From Gnetum montanum (Eukaryota > Streptophyta > Gnetopsida > Gnetales > Gnetaceae), in contig MNCI01014642.1 in assembly GCA_015680685.1 (NCBI GenBank), forward strand, positions 34,562 to 98,561: a stretch of DNA of 64,000 nt. Direction: 5' to 3'. Positions 1-10,859 of this stretch are shown piece by piece. Within the stretch, counting starts at the first letter, position 1; every line of letters begins with the position of its first letter. Under the pieces are notes generated by a model, which was not told the origin of the DNA, did no database searches, and saw only the letters and a list, made by a program, of their open reading frames with translations. The position numbers were made by a program, and so were the translations under genes.

Positions 1-83
1 TAACCGAACCATTAATTATCGATGGATCATATGGAAAAATTGCAAGAGACATCAATACGAGCCTCATCCACCTAAGTTCATCA

Positions 84-983
84 ATGGAAGACATCGTCAT
101 AGCCTCGACACAACAAACAATAGACAACTACGAAGGTATGACAAAATCCCTCGACATAGAAGTCGAGAATATCACTGAAGACCCGCTAACCAAAACTCCC
201 ATAACCATGCCCGATGGAGAAATCAAAATACTAAAATTAAGCACATTACTACAACCACGATTAGCCAAAGACATTGAAAACGTGGTTAGGGAAAATATGA
301 AAGCATTCGCTTGGTCCTACACAGACATGCCTAGGCTAGACCCTCGAATTATCCAACACAATATTATCCTCGACCCGAAGTTGAGACCTGTAAAACAAAA
401 AGCACAAAAGGTTAAACTTAAGATGGCCTTAGCAGTTCGCAATGAGATCACCAAAATTTATCAGGTTGGCTTCATTCGAGCTGTTGATTACGCCGAGTGG
501 ATATCCAACATGGTCATTGTTCCGAAGAAGAACGGAAGCATTCGCTTATGCATTTGACTTCTGGGATTAAATGTTGTAATCATAAAAGATGATTTTCCTC
601 TACCCAGCATCGATCAACTTGTTGACTCAACTACTGGGCACGCGCTATTATCTTTTATGGATGGCTTCTCAGGATACAACCAGATACGTATTAACCCAGA
701 GCATCAGCTCCGAACTACCTTTATGACACCATGGGGAACCTTTTGTTACACAATGATGCCTTTCGGTCTCAAGAACGCCAGGGCCACGTATCAAAGAGCC
801 ATGACATTCATCTTTAGTGATTACATGTTACATTCGCTTAACGATTACGTGGATGACATTGTGGTTAAATCAAAAATAGAGGAACAACATGTACAAGATC
901 TTGACTTAGTATTAAAACATTGTTTAAAGTATGAATTGAGACTCAACCCGAAAAAATGTGTCTTCGGCGTCAAGACAGGCTAA
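84..983 (+). pseudogene. Reverse transcriptase domain of the Tat-type element
   Basis: The reading frame contains the usual Ty3 RT blocks: a lead-in ending in VPKKNGSIRLCI, then DDFPLPSID, SFMDGFSGYNQI, the MPFGLKNA block and the catalytic YVDDIVV near 845-868. Both aspartates of the active site are present. The TGA at 555 lies inside what is normally a CIDFRDLN block and looks like a one-base insertion compensated a few codons later, because the downstream frame is unchanged. A TAA at 981 replaces the lysine codon just before the start of the RNase H region. The enzyme would copy element RNA into DNA in cytoplasmic particles; this copy is inactive because of the stops. Confidence 0.9.
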
Positions 984-1631
984 ATGCTTGGATTTATAGC
1001 CTTAGAAGTAGGGATACGAGTAGACCTCGATAAGGTTAAGGCCATAACAAACTTAATACCACCAGGAAACCTTACCGAACTTCGAGGTCTACAGGGTAGA
1101 TTACAGTTTATCAGGTGCTTGATAGAAAAATTGATAGACAAACTAAAACCTATGAACCACCTGTTACGCAAAAATGTCCATTTTGAATGGACTCCGCAGT
1201 GCCAACAAGCATTCGATGACATTAAAACGACACTTGCCCGGTTACCCACGGTTTATCCACCTCAAAACGATAAACCATTTTACATCTACCTCGCTACTTC
1301 GGATTTGTCCATCGCGTCTATGCTTTGCCAGAAACGAGATGATGGAACCGAAGTCCCTGTATATTACTTAAGCCATGCATTAGTTGCACACGAGAAAAGG
1401 TATAACGATGTGGAGAGGTCTTGTTTAGCTTTGGTCTTCTCTTTGAGAAAGTGGCGACACTACCTCTTCCGCAACCAAGTTAATATAGTTTGCAAGGATA
1501 ATGTGCTAAGGGCCATAACAAGAAACATTTATGAAATGGGTCGGATAGCCCGCTGGAAAGCCATGATAGCGGAGTTTGACCTACATTACATAGTGCAATC
1601 ATCGGTTAAGGGTCAAGCCATAGCAAGTTAA
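984..1631 (+). pseudogene. First (Ty3-type) RNase H domain, same element
   Basis: This continues in the RT frame after the TAA at 981-983. It opens with the MLGFIALEVGI connection segment, then the thumb-like LTELRGLQGRLQFIRCLI stretch, HFEWTPQCQQAF, and the RNase H strand beginning FYIYLATSDLSIASML, with PVYYLSHALVAHEKRYNDVERSCLALVFSLRKWRHYL further on. In active copies it removes RNA from RNA-DNA hybrids during reverse transcription. It ends at a TAA at 1629 but the frame continues unchanged into the second RNase H. Confidence 0.85.
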
Positions 1632-2288
1632 ATGGCCATGTCACCAACGCACGATCAAGCAATAATAGAGCCAAAATTCCCAGATGAGGATATAAGCACA
1701 ATAGACATAGTGCCCAATGACTACGATGCCATTCTAAACTTCGACGGAGCATCCACCTCTCGAGGGGGAAGTGCAGCTACTATCATCACCTATCCCTCCA
1801 GGGAGATCTGACCCTTTGCTTATCGTTTCAACTTTCATTGTACAAACAACATAACAGAGTATGAAGGTCTCCTTAAAGGTCTCGTGGCAGCATTGGCTTT
1901 AGATATCACATGGCTTGTGGTCAGAGGAGACTCGCAACTAGTCATAAACCAGGTCACAGACGTCTATACATGTAAAGCCCAACATTTACAACCATACTGT
2001 GACCTGGAAAAACACCTAACAAGGCGATTCGAAACCATCAATGTGCAACACATCTCTAGAAATGACAACACCATCGCAGATGCACTAGCCACCTTGGCAT
2101 TAAACATATCACCTGACATGTTCCACACATTGCGAAGCTCCATAACCAGTTGTGCTGAACCAATCACCGATACCCTCGACATGTTGCCAATCGCATCTGT
2201 TAGTACAACACACGCAATAGAATGGTATGATGACATAAAAGAATACCTTCTAGGCAGTGAGACACCACGACATCTAACAAATGCATAA
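1632..2288 (+). pseudogene. Second, archaeal-like RNase H (aRNH) domain
   Basis: Recognised by NFDGASTSRGG near 1738, NNITEYEGLLKGL (about 1849-1887), RGDSQLVINQV (about 1924-1956) and the C-terminal HISRNDNTIADALATLAL (about 2050-2103). These are the conserved acidic and histidine-bearing blocks of the extra RNase H captured by Tat elements. A TGA at 1809 interrupts the first third. The domain lies in the same frame as the RT and upstream of the integrase, which fixes the lineage as Tat rather than Athila or a chromovirus. Confidence 0.85.
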
Positions 2289-3460
2289 AAGGATGCAGTA
2301 TGAAAGCGTTCTAAGTAGTATACCCTAGTAGGAGACACATTGTGTCGTAGATCCTACGAAGGCATATTGCTAACATGCGTTAGCAGTACCGATGCCCAAA
2401 CCATTGTTGAACAAGTACATGACAGACTATGCGGAGGACACATAGCACCAAAAGCCATGGCAAAAAGATCAGACGCTTAGGCTATTATTGGCCACACATG
2501 GAATACGACTTTTTTTCCAAGGTCAAAACATGTAGTACTTTTCAAAAACATAGCAATCTAATACATGTCCCACCAAATGAGTTACATACAGCGCAAATCA
2601 CGTGGCCCTTTCAAAAGTGGGGATTGGACCTTATCGGCCTGATAACACCCTCATCTTCTGTAGGGCACAGTTTCATCATAACCGCAACCGAATATTTTAC
2701 GAAGTGGGTAGAAGCTGCTCCCCTTCGAAAAACTACATCTAAACATGTATGCAACTTCATTCTCAAAAATATTGTAACCCACTTTGGCATTCCCATGACA
2801 ATCATCACTGACAATGGGACACAATTTAGCAGTGCCGAAACTAAAACCTTTTGTGAAAGTCTAGGGATCAAACACTAGTTTTCATCTCCTTACTATCCTC
2901 AGAGCAACGGGCAAGCAGAGGCGACGAACAAAACAATCGTTACAATACTCAAAAGGATGCTCATCCAAAGCAAGCGAAGATGGCATGAACAATTGGTGTA
3001 CGCATTGTGGGCATACCGTACTACACATCGAACTTCAACAGGTAAAACACCATATAGTCTTGTTTATGGTTCAGAAGTTGTTTTACCTTTGGAATTACAG
3101 GTACCATCTTTAAGGATCACACATTCCAGACTCCTCGATGATGGGAAAAACAATGATCTGCGCATCATTGACCTCGACTCGGTGGAGGAAGAATGCATAC
3201 GCGCACTTGATCAGATCAAATGGTATCAAAAACAACAACGGAAATGACATCGGCATGGCATCCATAAGTGCCCCATCAAAGAAGATCACCTTGTACTAAA
3301 GGCAGTTCGGGAACACCCGGACAAATTCTCAGCCAACTGGGAAGGGCCTTACTTGGTCACCAAAGTATTCGGCAACGGAGCATTTAAGCTCACTGATATG
3401 GAAGGGAATGAGTTTGCCAATTCGACCAACCACTTGTACCTAAAACCATTCTACCTTTAA
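2289..3460 (+). pseudogene. Integrase with C-terminal tail, frameshifted
   Basis: The HHCC zinc region begins at about 2427 (LCGGHIAPKAMA) and continues after a one-base A deletion near 2460 as RRLGYYWPHMEYDF with the CSTF half of the metal site. The catalytic triad is complete: aspartate in GLDLIGLI (about 2623), aspartate in ITDNGTQF (about 2808) and glutamate in NGQAEATNK (about 2918). A TAG at 2876 and a TGA at 3245 break the frame. The tail from 3248 to 3460 has the GPYLV and HLYLKPFYL blocks typical of Tat integrase ends. No chromodomain is visible. Confidence 0.88.
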
Positions 3461-3485
3461 GTACAAGCTCAAGTATGTGAGATTC

Positions 3486-3599
3486 CTAGAGTCACGACTT
3501 TAAACTGATACCACAGAAGAGTCCTGGAGTCACGACTTTAAACTGATACCATAGAAGAGTCTTGGAGTCACGACTTTAAACTGATACCACAGAACAGTN
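3486..3599 (+). repeat. 38-bp tandem repeat, three copies
   Basis: The unit starts at 3489, 3527 and 3565 with gagtcacgactttaaactga, giving an exact 38-bp period and only a few base differences between copies. It lies 25 bp after the polyprotein stop, in the untranslated stretch ahead of the 3' LTR, a place where Tat elements often carry tandem repeats. The array ends at an N (3599), so the true copy number is uncertain. Confidence 0.9.
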
Positions 3600-4073
3600 T
3601 CCTCAGCATCTTTGTTCCATCTACCACCGTGTAAGTCTAAGCTCGCTTATTCACTCATGGTTTTCTTGTCTCCTTGGAGTTATGTTTGCAGGATGACACC
3701 CAGAGGTTTTCGCACAAGAATGCATCTTGCCACAAGCAGCAAGATGGGACAATGTTCAAAGCCCACGAGGCAAGACTAAATCGAGCCATTCACTAGTACA
3801 TCCCCATTTCCCAATGCATTCACTATCGACTCCCGCACACACTCTACTCTACCACACCGTTGATACACCTAGTACATTCAAAATTTTGTAGCACTCTGAA
3901 GCCGTCACAACACAAAACATAGCACTTGAGCATGAGTACAAAATCAAAGCAAATTTTATTCCACAAAAAAAAATGAGACCCCGGGCACTCCCCATAAGCC
4001 CCAGGCAGGAAGGAAGTTGTCTTGAAACCAAGTACTCATGTCAAAACAATTAGAACACATCCACTTGCATGAA

Positions 4074-4305
4074 TTTGGCTCTCCGCCAACAGATCCCCTA
4101 AACAAAGGATCCCGGTTCCTCCAAAGCATGCAACACATGATAACATGGCTTTGGCTCTCCGCCAACAGGTTTCCCCCTCAACATTAGAAAGGGGTCCTGT
4201 TCCTCCAAAGAATGTAACAGATCCTCCCGTGGCTTTGGTCTCACCAACAAGTTCTCTTGAGCACTAACCAAGAGTCTTGTTCCACCAAAGGACGCACGTT
4301 GCATG
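4074..4305 (+). repeat. About 80-bp tandem repeat, three diverged copies
   Basis: Copies begin at 4074, 4150 and 4234 with tttggctctccgccaaca or its relative tttggtctcaccaaca, and each carries a second landmark, ttcctccaaag or ttccaccaaag, about 45-50 bp later. Spacing is 76 then 84 bp. It belongs to the long 3' untranslated region of the Tat element between pol and the LTR. No protein is supported here; the short ORFs on the minus strand are by-products of the repeat. Confidence 0.7.
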
Positions 4306-4750
4306 TATGAACTCCGAGTCTACTAAATACTGGCTATTGACAAGGATCAGCATGACACACACACCAGAACATTCCCTTTTCACCAAGTGCAATCCCTTGG
4401 GCAGTTACTAGCCCCCACAATCCCCATTCTCCGACCAGCTACAAAGTTCCACTTTCCTCATCCCATGTACTACTTACTGAACACAGTGCGATGACATCTA
4501 GTTAAGTGGCAATAGCAAAGTCTCTATCAAAGTTGCTTGTGGTGTTCTGCACTTCTTTGTCGATGTTTCTCGGGTCAATTCCTTCAAACGTCAACAAAGA
4601 GGGGCCAATAAAACAGCACAAAATTTGGAGCTTAGTATTTGTCCAACACCAAGCAGGTCCCTGGGACCCCCAAATGACCACAGCTATGTCGGGTGTCAAA
4701 CATGGCAACTTCGGAGGTCAGATGCTCAATTTTCACTAAGTATGCAATTC

Positions 4751-5120
4751 CAGTGTATACGCCCAGCGTATACGCCCAAGTGTACATTCACAGCGTATAC
4801 GCTCGACATATACGCCCAGCGTAGACATCCAGCATATACATCCAGCGTACATGCCCAGTGTACATGCCTCACATGTACGCTCAGCAGGTACAACAGATGC
4901 ATACGCCCGGCATGAAACCTCCAAAGACGACATGAAAACAGCACTACAGAGTGAGATTTGGCACAAGGCAGCAACCATCAGTGTATATGCCTGATGTATA
5001 CGCCCAGCATTCGTCAGCGTATACGCCCAGCGTACGCGCCCAGCGTCCACAACATCTCCACCCGAGTTCTCATACGCCCAGCACATCCAGCGTATACGTC
5101 TGCCTGATACAGCGTATACG
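4751..5120 (+). repeat. 13-bp minisatellite with palindromic GTATAC core
   Basis: Units close to cagcgtatacgcc follow each other at exactly 13-bp steps from 4751 to about 4919 (some 13 units), then recur less regularly from about 4979 to 5120. The GTATAC core is self-complementary, and the array ends about 90 bp upstream of the TATA box at 5214. Position suggests a U3 enhancer-like array. The short ORFs reading across it on both strands are not genes. Confidence 0.85.
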
Positions 5121-5213
5121 CCTAGCAGATGTAATATATTGTATATTTGTAAATCTTATGCACCCGGTTAACGTGCCACGTGTCTCCTAACCCGAGTCTA
5201 GCTTAACAACCGG

Positions 5214-5220
5214 TATAAAA
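5214..5220 (+). promoter_or_regulatory. TATA box of the Tat-type LTR
   Basis: TATAAAA within ccggtataaaagcccc, preceded by a G-box-like gccacgtgtc at about 5174-5183 and by the 13-bp minisatellite. Transcription would start roughly 25-35 bp downstream. The call rests on sequence and position only. Confidence 0.55.
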
Positions 5221-5630
5221 GCCCCAATTTCCCACTTGAACGAGGTCAGCTGGCAAAATCCAAAATCATAACAAAGAGCAATTACGCTGAGAACCAGAGC
5301 ACAAAACCTCTTACATTGGACAACCCTACACGCTGAACATACAGTCTCTATGTTGTGCATACAATGCGATCCAGGTGCAGTCGTCCTTGCATCCACTAGG
5401 GCTTTCGTCCGCCTTGTGTTCCACTTACAACTGCGTTTGACCGGTGCATGTATTTTCATTCTGTAATACCATTGTTACATTTTCTTCCTACAATTGTTTA
5501 CAATCTGCGTTAATTGTTGTACGTATTCTGTTTACGTCTGTTTACGTTTACGCTCTGCTTGCATTGGTTGCATTGTTTACGCTTCGTTTACGCCCGCTAC
5601 ACTATTTACGTATAACCCAGCATCTAGCAC

Positions 5631-5650
5631 TTTGGTGTACATTCGGGGAA
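5631..5650 (+). promoter_or_regulatory. Primer-binding-site-like sequence directly after the LTR
   Basis: tttggtgtacattcggggaa lies one base after the LTR end tctagca. It resembles the TTTGGCGCCGT..GGGGAAA type of PBS used by many plant Tat elements, with CpG-type transitions. A PBS here means an internal leader follows the LTR (5651 to about 5900), although pol lies upstream of this same LTR. Confidence 0.5.
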
Positions 5651-6417
5651 ATCCTTTTCTAATCCGCATGCAGACCACACAAGGTACTCTACCTTCGTTC
5701 ATTCCAGCTCGCCCTCAGGCGAAGGTAGGGTCTTTTGTGCGCGTCCGGCAATCCCACGGTCTTTGTTTCCTTCCAGCCGGAGACCGACGATTTCGAGCGA
5801 TACAAAGGTCTGAATGCCTTTTGGATGATCTTCTGCATTCTGGATGATCCTCTATCTTTTGGTAACCTCAAATTCCAAGTAGTTATTCTCTTCCAAAAGG
5901 TTTGACTGGGACTATTTTTTTTCTGGGAGGGGGGTGTGTGGGGATGCTAATCGCACTACCTTGTAGTTTACGTAGCCCTTGCTACTAGATGACCCTCTAG
6001 AGTTTGGTTGAATTTGTGATAGCATTTTAATCATGTGAACCTCTAGCTTGTTGAACAAACATACTTGTCAATATTTTAGCCATTTCTTTTGTTTAGACCC
6101 TAAAGGATGCTATGCTTGTTTCAGTTTTTTATAATTGGACTTCGTTAATAGTAAATAATATATATTTCATCCATAATCTTTGAGAGCACAATTATGTAAC
6201 ATTAGAGTATATTTTCATGTAACACTAAATAATATATATTCCATCCATCACAAAAAGTAGAAAAGCAAGAGAAGAGTTATTTAGCGCCCAACTTCCAATT
6301 GTAATAAGGTAATAGTAAATAATATCTATTTCATCCATACTCTATTAGGGCTTGATTATGTAACATTAAATTATCTTTCCCAAATTTTTCATCCTATATT
6401 GATGGGGAGGATGGGTT
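5651..6417. other. Leader remnant, then spacer with short direct repeats
   Basis: 5651 to about 5900 reads like the untranslated leader of a second Tat-type copy and contains an inverted ccttcgttcattcc/ggcgaaggtaggg pair. After a G-rich run at 5925-5942 the sequence becomes AT-rich spacer. A motif close to atagtaaataatatatatttcatccat occurs three times between about 6149 and 6335. No coding sequence was recognised. Confidence 0.5.
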
Positions 6418-7100
6418 GGGAGAGCTCCCTTAGATTCCACAATCCAATCTCTCTCTCAAGGAACAAACTCATACACATAAATCAACTGAACAAGAAAAGG
6501 AAGGTAAATTTTATTTTTCTCAAAAGGCATGGATTACATTGCACAATGGAAGCATCATACTCCCAAGGATAGATAATCAATTGAGCAAACCCTTACTCCA
6601 CTCTCACAATACAAAGAGAACCATCAAAAGGTTGATCACTTAAGCTCAATGCTCAAGAAAATCTCTTACTCAATCACTCAAGCTTACAATATGCCAATAG
6701 AGGTGTCGTACCTCGTTTGGGCTGCTTCATCCCTTTATAACCTTAGGAATGATCCTTGGTCTTTTTTTACTATTGATTTTCTATTTAAAATTTGTGCTTT
6801 TTTTTTGAAAAATCAATTTTATGCAAATTGCAAGTGCTTGTGGCTCACAACCACATTGTAGTAGCTATCTTGTGATTCAAACTCTATCATATTAGTAAAA
6901 ACTAATCATTTTTTGCCTTTGTTCCTTTGTTGATTGTGGTCAACTGTGCCTTGCAATTGAGACTACAACCTCATTTCAACTCTTAGGGATCTACAACTTG
7001 CTGACAAATTCAAGAAGTTACAAATTTTGGTTTTGGTAGCAAATAATGATAGACTGCAACTTGTAGTTGCACATTGTGAGTGATTGTAATTTGCAGTAAG
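6418..7100 (-). mobile_element. Inverted, probably solo LTR related to the LTR ending at 11432
   Basis: Read on the minus strand, this aligns with 10860-11432: shared blocks include ccaaggatcattcctaa, tatccttgggagt, tgcttcca.ttgtgca, ccttttcttgttca and the terminal ggaatc.aagggagct. A minus-strand TATA box (ttataaaggg, 6731-6740) is intact here but degraded in the plus-strand copy. Similarity stops at the LTR end near 6418-6425, with no PBS beyond it, which fits a solo LTR. The upstream limit beyond 7100 is unclear. Confidence 0.7.
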
Positions 7101-8089
7101 TTCACAATTGCATGCTTGGCTATAGAAAAGCATTCAAATTACTTCATAAAGACCACAAAGTACAAACACACAACTCCTACTACTTCTAGGACACATTGAG
7201 GATGTGATTTATCTAAAGAAGGCAGGTTGATGTCCTCATCATCTATTATACAACATTTTAAAGACTCAGTACATTTATTTTTTTTTGTGAAGGAAAAAGA
7301 TTCTCTTGGCTAGATTATAAATATATCTTATAAATATACAGCTAAACTAGTTAACTAAACCAAAAAGACACACTCCAATCTAGGATCTTGATAGCCTTCT
7401 TAGCATTTTGTGTTGTGATATCAAGATGCAAATTAAACAAGACAATTGCACAGTCAAGAAAAAAAATGATTTTAACCAAATAAAGGTTGATTTCCTTACA
7501 CACATCAAGTGAGGAACTTGACATTGAAGTTCTATGAAACATTGTAGGTGAACTGCAACATCTTGTAACTGTACAGTGAAATGTTTAGCAATTAATAATT
7601 AGACAAGTCTCTACTGTAAGAATTACATTACAAGGTTAACTATCACATCATGAACACACTGTGAATACACTATACATAGTGATAGTGATAAGCACAATTT
7701 AACATGGTGATTAATGCAACAAAAAATATAAAATGAATGATGTAGTTTGATGATTTCCTTTACTCCTTGTCTAACAAAACATGTGTGTACAATGATTGTG
7801 AACATGCATAATCATTAACCTTCAACCTATGGAATTGAGATGGTGTCCTTTCTGAAATTATACCTTTGTTTTAGTGATAGTGTTCGATGTAATCTATCAT
7901 TAGTGAGCAATGCACAGATAGCTAAAAATGGACAACCTAGTTGTGTGGTCAATTGAAAAACATTGGCTCAGCCATGCATGTAATGACCTGTGAAACCTTT
8001 TCTTTTATTCCATGCCATGCTCTTGTTATATGATGGTTGCTACATGTGTTCCACATTGCTATTGTCCCTACATCGTGATGAGGATGCTG
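7101..8089. other. AT-rich spacer, no gene recognised
   Basis: Contains only short unsupported reading frames and low-complexity AT stretches. It may include the remaining U3 of the inverted LTR on its left. I see no promoter, coding sequence or repeat that I can support. Confidence 0.6.
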
Positions 8090-8760
8090 GCCTCAACAAC
8101 CTAATTTGAAGCCAACTCCTGCAAAAATGCCCACAATTGAAACCAAGAAAAGAAAACACAAATTTTATTTTATTTTGTTTTTTTTCTTAACAACATGAAA
8201 TGAAGTACAAAGAAGTTGGAAGCAAACTCAACAAGGATAAGAAAGGGCTCAAGATCCCCTCACAACACATTCACACACATCATTGGCAATTAAGCTTATA
8301 ACGAATAATCAAGAAGAGCTTCACACTTGCTCTCTCCTCTCTTGTCTCACATCCTTGGAACTCTCTTGCTCATGAACACATCCTCTCTCTCTTGTCTCCA
8401 TTCCAAGCCTTGATGCCTATTTATAGCTTTTTAGATGTCATAGTGCCCAAATTACACAATTATGGCTATTAGTCTTGCCCAGGGATACATCTTTGAGGAT
8501 GGGAAGATGTCTTTCCCTAGAGGAAATCATGTGGAATAAGAAATAGTTATGACTTGGAAGATGTCTTTTTCAAAAGGTAGACCAACATAGAAGACATCTT
8601 TTGGATTTGAAAAACATCTTTCTAGAAACCTAGGCTTTCTTAGAAGACATTCTGTAATTGTGGAAGACGTCTTTTCTCCAATGGAAGACGTTCCACAAAA
8701 CAATTAGATGTCAGGCATGAAGCCTCAACTAGATACAAAAACAAACACCAATTTCACAAC
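8090..8760 (-). mobile_element. Second inverted LTR-like sequence with TATA box
   Basis: On the minus strand the order is a U3-like region with repeated GAAGAYGTCTTTT motifs (8695-8500), a TATA box CTATAAATAG (8417-8426), a transcribed region with agagagaggatgtg and gagagcaagtgtgaag blocks, and an AT-rich U5-like stretch. This matches plant Ty3-type LTR layout but not the 6418 LTR in sequence. No matching partner is in the window, so the boundaries are approximate. Confidence 0.55.
8500..8695 (-). repeat. Cluster of GAAGACGTCTTC-like palindromes
   Basis: Seven variants of gaagaygtcttt occur, near 8506, 8558, 8590, 8613, 8641, 8662 and 8683. The best copy (gaagacgtctttt near 8662) is nearly a perfect palindrome with a GACGTC core, the type of site plant bZIP factors recognise. 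The cluster lies upstream (minus-strand sense) of the TATA box at 8417-8426. Confidence 0.7.
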
Positions 8761-9660
8761 AATTAAGGATTGACACTTTAGGACTTAGTGATTTTCTCAT
8801 CATGCCATTCACTATATCTGCACCATCCACCTATGCTTTATTTGATATTATTAGCTTAGTGCTAAGATCCTTGGCATGGAAACACTAGGCTACAAGTTTA
8901 ATTATAGTAGGCAATGGTAAGTTATGGATTTAAAAATAAAAAAAAAATTCCATAAAAAGAATTTTGAAACTACTTTGTTTGATAGACCCAAGAGGCTCTT
9001 AATGGATGAAAGTAAAAATTCAATTTCATTATGTTGTGATGTTATTTATTAGCAATCTTAAGTAATGATGATGGTAATAATTATTTTCTAAAATTTAAAA
9101 TAAATTCTTTAAAATATTTTTAAAAATTTATGCTTGAACTTTTAAATTCATGTTTCTAAAGAATGATCATCATATAATGGAGTCTAATGAATAGAATGTG
9201 CTTCCATGAATGCTTCATTCTTGCATGTTATTAATGTTGATTACTCATTGCATCCTTGCTTACTCTTGATATGTGGTTTATTGATTAGGCATTTGGGTAC
9301 TTGGTAATGAAATTTTATTTCCAAAATTTTCAAATATTTGTTAAAATTTTGTTATATGCCACTTGAACAACTCTAATTACATAAGGATCTAAGTCCATAC
9401 GAGAACTTGACATGTCATATATCATCTTACACAATTAGTAACTCTTAAGAATATGTATCATTATTTTTAATCACTTTCTTGTAATTTTTTGCAATTTCTT
9501 CTAGACTTGCTTATACATTGGCTAGTTCATTGTGAACTTAGCTTATCTTTTCTTTATAAGTTAGTCTTGATTCCCTAAACTTTATGAAATACTTCTTTGA
9601 AGTCTGTTGCTTAAGAGGTCCAATTTAATGTTAGCACATGATCATCCAAATTTTTGATAT

Positions 9661-9861
9661 GATATAACTACACTTCTAATAGCTACTGAGGCAAGACTAA
9701 AAATCTATCATGCTTTCTCTGATGGAATAGCTGAGGTTGTTACTGTAGAGAAATATTTAGATATGGACTTGGATGGTAAAGTTATTACTGAGATCTATGG
9801 TGCAACAATGCCCATCCAATTGTGAATGCTGCATTCATGTTCGAAATTAATTTTGATACAG
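9661..9861 (+). pseudogene. Molybdenum hydroxylase, FAD-domain exon remnant
   Basis: Translation gives YDITTLLIATEARLKIY, then a short turn and EVVTVEKYLDMDLDGKVITEI, the pattern of the CO-dehydrogenase/xanthine-dehydrogenase flavoprotein domain (small residue-rich helix, glycine turn, strand, then the L..G.vi..i strand). A second frame then gives NAHPIVNAAFMFEINFDTG, the next conserved block of the same domain, ending at a plausible donor (acag|gtttga at 9861/9862). The two blocks are about 15-20 residues too close and in different frames, so a deletion or frameshift has occurred near 9800. A stop lies just upstream of YDI. The later exons of the same family follow in order on this strand. 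Family identification is moderate; gene-level naming (AAO versus XDH) is not possible. Confidence 0.6.
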
Positions 9862-10859
9862 GTTTGATTTTGTTCTTTAGATTCTATTATTTTTCAAAGA
9901 AGAAAATGGTAAAATCAATTCCAATGCACTCGTGCTCACAACAGTAAAAAATAATTGAAACAATGGCATTTACAACTAAAAATATTAGAAAATTATTTTG
10001 AATGTTTGGTCATTTATGTTCTTTCTAGAATAGCGCTTTAAAATTATACAGAAATCCAGGACCAAAAAAATGTAAGATGCACAAATGCAAGCACGAGAAT
10101 ATAACAAAAATCTTTTGTTCAAATAAATGTTTTTATACATGGGGATTTAGTTATGTATTCTAAGTTTTAAAAATTGGATATCATTACAAATATTGCTATT
10201 TGTAAGTTCTAATATGTGTGTGGGATTCATTCATTCATTTTATTATTATTATTTTTTGGGCCTAAGTCATAGATAACAATATTTTGAGCTTTGGGAACCA
10301 TCATTCAATATGATAGGGGTAATAGAGACAATGACTTTTTTAAATACGAAAATAGGGAAGACTTACTAATCATATGGGATTAAGCTCTAGAATTGATTAC
10401 CTAGTTAGAAATACTAGGTTTGGATGAGGTGGAAAAGGCCAGAGTAGTTAAGTATATGATTGTGACAGTAACAGTAGTTGAAGAAAGCTGACTGCTAGAG
10501 GAATATTACTATTTTGTTGAAACAGATGATCCTACTCCTTGTGGGAAAAGAAATGGTATCACCACCATGGGTAATGTCTCTAGAAGAACCAAAGGAGGCT
10601 TGATTGGTTCCATGTAAGCTTAACAAAATTGTCTCAACACTTGCTATAAGTATGAGTGTTTCAACCACAATGAAATTTTTTTTTATTAATCCTATGATAG
10701 CTAGAAGTATAACCTTTGCCCCCTCTTGTTTGCTAACCATGGGTACAAGAATTACCTCTACCTTGCACCATAGGTATAAGTAGTTGCAACAAGAAATCTA
10801 CTACAATCTATATACTTTGTGTATTTTGCATGTTTTTAAAGTAGGGAAGAAAGTTGTGA
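9862..10859. other. Intron-like spacer, no gene recognised
   Basis: AT-rich. A stretch at about 9883-9950 reads ENGKINSNALVLTTV and could be one further degraded piece of the flavoprotein domain, but this is too short to claim. Nothing else is supported. Confidence 0.4.

Larger units (their letters stand above)
1..3460 (+). mobile_element. Ty3-type LTR retrotransposon, Tat lineage, 5'-truncated by the window edge
   Basis: The polyprotein runs in the order reverse transcriptase, RNase H, second (archaeal-like) RNase H, integrase. The second RNase H ahead of the integrase is the hallmark of the plant Tat lineage. Almost everything from 84 to about 2460 stays in one frame, interrupted by stop codons at 555, 981, 1629, 1809 and 2286. 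A one-base deletion in an A run near 2460 moves the integrase to the next frame, which runs to 3460 with stops at 2876 and 3245. Gag and protease are not in the window. The RT and integrase catalytic acids are still readable, so this is the least decayed pol here, although it cannot make an intact polyprotein. Confidence 0.9.
4690..5629 (+). mobile_element. LTR-like region of the Tat-type element (5' boundary uncertain)
   Basis: The stretch has LTR architecture: a repeat-rich U3 (4751-5120), a TATA box at 5214, about 400 bp of AT- and pyrimidine-rich transcribed sequence, a terminal ...tctagca at 5629, and a PBS-like sequence from 5631. The 5' end is not fixed. A tgtcgggtgtc near 4688 is a candidate start, but no clear polypurine tract precedes it. 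The second LTR of this element lies outside the window, so the boundary cannot be proven by comparison. Confidence 0.55.

Noticed and set aside
1964-2338. 124-codon minus-strand ORF
   Set aside because: Antisense to the well-supported second RNase H domain of the Tat element.
4726-5190. Overlapping ORFs on both strands in 4625-5190
   Set aside because: They are readings of the 13-bp minisatellite; 13 is not a multiple of 3, so they show shifted repeats and no conserved protein.
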